Source: Kiritimatiellales bacterium
GTDB taxonomy: Bacteria; Verrucomicrobiota; Kiritimatiellia; Kiritimatiellales; Pontiellaceae
Assembly (NCBI GenBank): GCA_030630445.1
Contig: DAOVNC010000174.1
Coordinates: forward strand, 1-7,348
Direction of reading: 5' to 3'
Length of the DNA stretch: 7,348 nt
Shown here: in pieces, positions 6,668 to 7,348 of the stretch
How positions within the stretch are numbered: the first letter of the stretch is position 1
Layout: the number at the start of each line of letters is the position of its first letter
The notes under the pieces: model-generated
What the model saw: the letters and a program-made list of their open reading frames with translations, nothing else
What the model was told of the DNA's origin: nothing
Databases searched by the model: none
Position numbers and translations under genes: made by a program

Positions 6668-6724
6668 GGTGGGGTCTTGGACCCCGCCCTACATTTCCCG
6701 TGTAGCCGCGATCCGAGATCGCGG
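6668..6724. repeat. Inverted REP pair (REPIN-like), right of the RAYT gene
   Basis: First REP, minus strand: GTAG complement at 6689-6692, hairpin 6668-6688 with nine pairs (one G-T wobble) and loop TTG. Second REP, plus strand: GTAG at 6702-6705, then CCGCGATC-CGA-GATCGCGG (6706-6724), identical to the hairpin at 6148-6166. The GTAGs face each other across nine bases, the same architecture as the left pair. Confidence 0.82.
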
Positions 6725-6751
6725 GGCGGACGCAAAGCCGCTCCACCGAAC

Positions 6752-6776
6752 GGCGGGGTCTCGGATCCCGCCCTAC
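6752..6776 (-). repeat. Single REP element after the FGE-like gene
   Basis: GTAG complement at 6773-6776, and a hairpin at 6752-6772 with arms GGCGGGGTC and GATCCCGCC and loop TCG (nine pairs, one wobble). It is close in sequence to the minus-strand REPs at 6109 and 6668. It starts 28 bases downstream of the FGE-like stop codon and could also form in that transcript, though without a T-run. Confidence 0.75.
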
Positions 6777-6804
6777 AATCTGTTCTGTTTTTTCTGGAAG
6801 GGAC

Positions 6805-7348
6805 TCATGGCTTGGCGGGCAGCACGGCGCGGAAGCCGACGTCGTTGATCGAGTACGACGGATTGTGCCTGTGGCGGTACGCCGAACGACAGTTCCTGGC
6901 ACCGCTGAACCAACCGCCGCCGCGCTTCACGCGGTACGAACCCGTCGAAGCCCCACGGGGATTCGACGAGGGTGAAGATGCATAATCCGCGCCATCACAC
7001 CAATCCGAGCACCACTCCCATAGATTCCCCGCCATATCATGCAATCCATATCCATTCGGAGAAAACGATCCCACTGGGCTGGTATACGGATAATCGCCGT
7101 CATTGTGCGTTGGATGGACGGTAAACGATGTATATGAGCTGGTATCGAAGGAGTATGCCGATCCGTTCGCCCGATAATTGGCATTGCTGTGATTGATCGT
7201 ATCGCCCCACCCAAACCGTTTGCCGTTCAGTCCGCCACGAGCGGCCTTTTCCCACTCCGCCTCGGTCGGCAGTCGGTATCCGTTGGTGCTGAAGTCGCAG
7301 CTCCAGTCGGTCAGGTTGTAGCAGGGCGTCCGCCCCTCCTTCTCGCTG
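6805..7348 (-). CDS. Formylglycine-generating-enzyme-like (SUMF1/EgtB family) protein, C-terminal part
   Basis: About 180 residues are visible; the start lies beyond the window. Family signatures: GYRLPTEAEWEKAARGG, FGWGD, NGYGLHDMAGNLWEWCSDW, YRVKRGGGWFSGARNC, and the ending NDVGFRAVLPAKP. True FGEs oxidise a sulfatase cysteine to formylglycine and use two copper-binding cysteines spaced CxxxxC after RGGS. Here the first position is serine (GGGWFS) and only the second cysteine (ARNC) remains, so maturase activity is doubtful. Many SUMF1-fold proteins without that pair act in other roles, including ligand binding. An internal ATG at 7074 is not the start, because the same frame is open and family-like right up to the window edge. 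Transcription runs toward the REP/RAYT block. Confidence 0.9.
   Translation of the reverse strand, partial: SEKEGRTPCYNLTDWSCDFSTNGYRLPTEAEWEKAARGGLNGKRFGWGDTINHSNANYRANGSAYSFDTSSYTSFTVHPTHNDGDYPYTSPVGSFSPNGYGLHDMAGNLWEWCSDWCDGADYASSPSSNPRGASTGSYRVKRGGGWFSGARNCRSAYRHRHNPSYSINDVGFRAVLPAKP
6829..6924 (-). other. Candidate hypervariable C-terminal segment (DGR variable-region-like)
   Basis: Encodes RGGGWFSGARNCRSAYRH followed by RHNPSYSINDVGFR. In diversity-generating retroelement targets of this fold the same segment is rich in AAC-derived codons. Here TAC, CAC, CAC, TAC, ATC, AAC and GAC occupy positions that are commonly asparagine in related proteins, each one base from AAC. No template repeat or reverse transcriptase is in the window. 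Ordinary paralogue divergence explains it equally well without further data. Confidence 0.3.

Noticed and set aside
6061..6776. REP hairpins as a CRISPR array or rho-independent terminators
   Set aside because: Spacing is irregular and orientations alternate, unlike CRISPR. No T-run follows any hairpin on either strand.
6805..7074. Start of the FGE-like gene at the ATG at 7074
   Set aside because: The same frame is open and encodes clear family sequence (LPTEAEWEKAARGG) upstream of it up to the window edge.

Overview
The window looks like a stretch of chromosome from a GC-rich bacterium, most plausibly of the PVC group (Kiritimatiellota-like). That placement is an inference from three things: a sulfatase-maturase-type gene, many interspersed GTAG hairpins, and the style of the housekeeping proteins. 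No rRNA or other phylogenetic marker is present.

Layout. (1) Positions 1-641, minus strand: the 5' half of an NADP-type glutamate dehydrogenase (gdhA), interrupted by a one-base frameshift next to its substrate-binding lysine. (2) 642-1068: a divergent intergenic region. (3) 1069-3663, plus: an 864-residue protein that joins a degenerate KaiC/RecA-like domain to a PEP-synthase-type ATP-grasp domain and a distinct C-terminal domain, but lacks the phosphohistidine and PEP/pyruvate barrel domains of true PEP synthases. (4) 3700-3848: a short decayed coding remnant. (5) 3857-4192, minus: a stand-alone YedF-type DsrE domain, divergent from (6) 4381-4623, plus: a small two-helix membrane protein of the DUF6868 type with a hairpin just before its ribosome binding site. 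(7) 4629-4707: a palindromic element made of three 10-bp units per arm. (8) 4742-6064, plus: dihydroorotase, pyrC. (9) 6061-6776: a REP-associated tyrosine transposase (RAYT) gene bracketed by two clusters of three GTAG hairpins (REP elements). (10) 6805-7348, minus: the C-terminal part of a formylglycine-generating-enzyme-like (SUMF1/FGE) protein, whose end resembles the variable region of diversity-generating retroelement targets.

How the genes relate. gdhA (nitrogen assimilation) and pyrC (pyrimidine synthesis) are ordinary metabolic genes, and nothing suggests one operon. The most structured part is the right-hand third. There the RAYT and its presumed substrate hairpins sit symmetrically, the outermost left hairpin supplies the stop codon of pyrC, and the right cluster lies just after the FGE-like gene. 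The most unusual protein is the KaiC-like/ATP-grasp fusion, whose phosphate acceptor is unknown.
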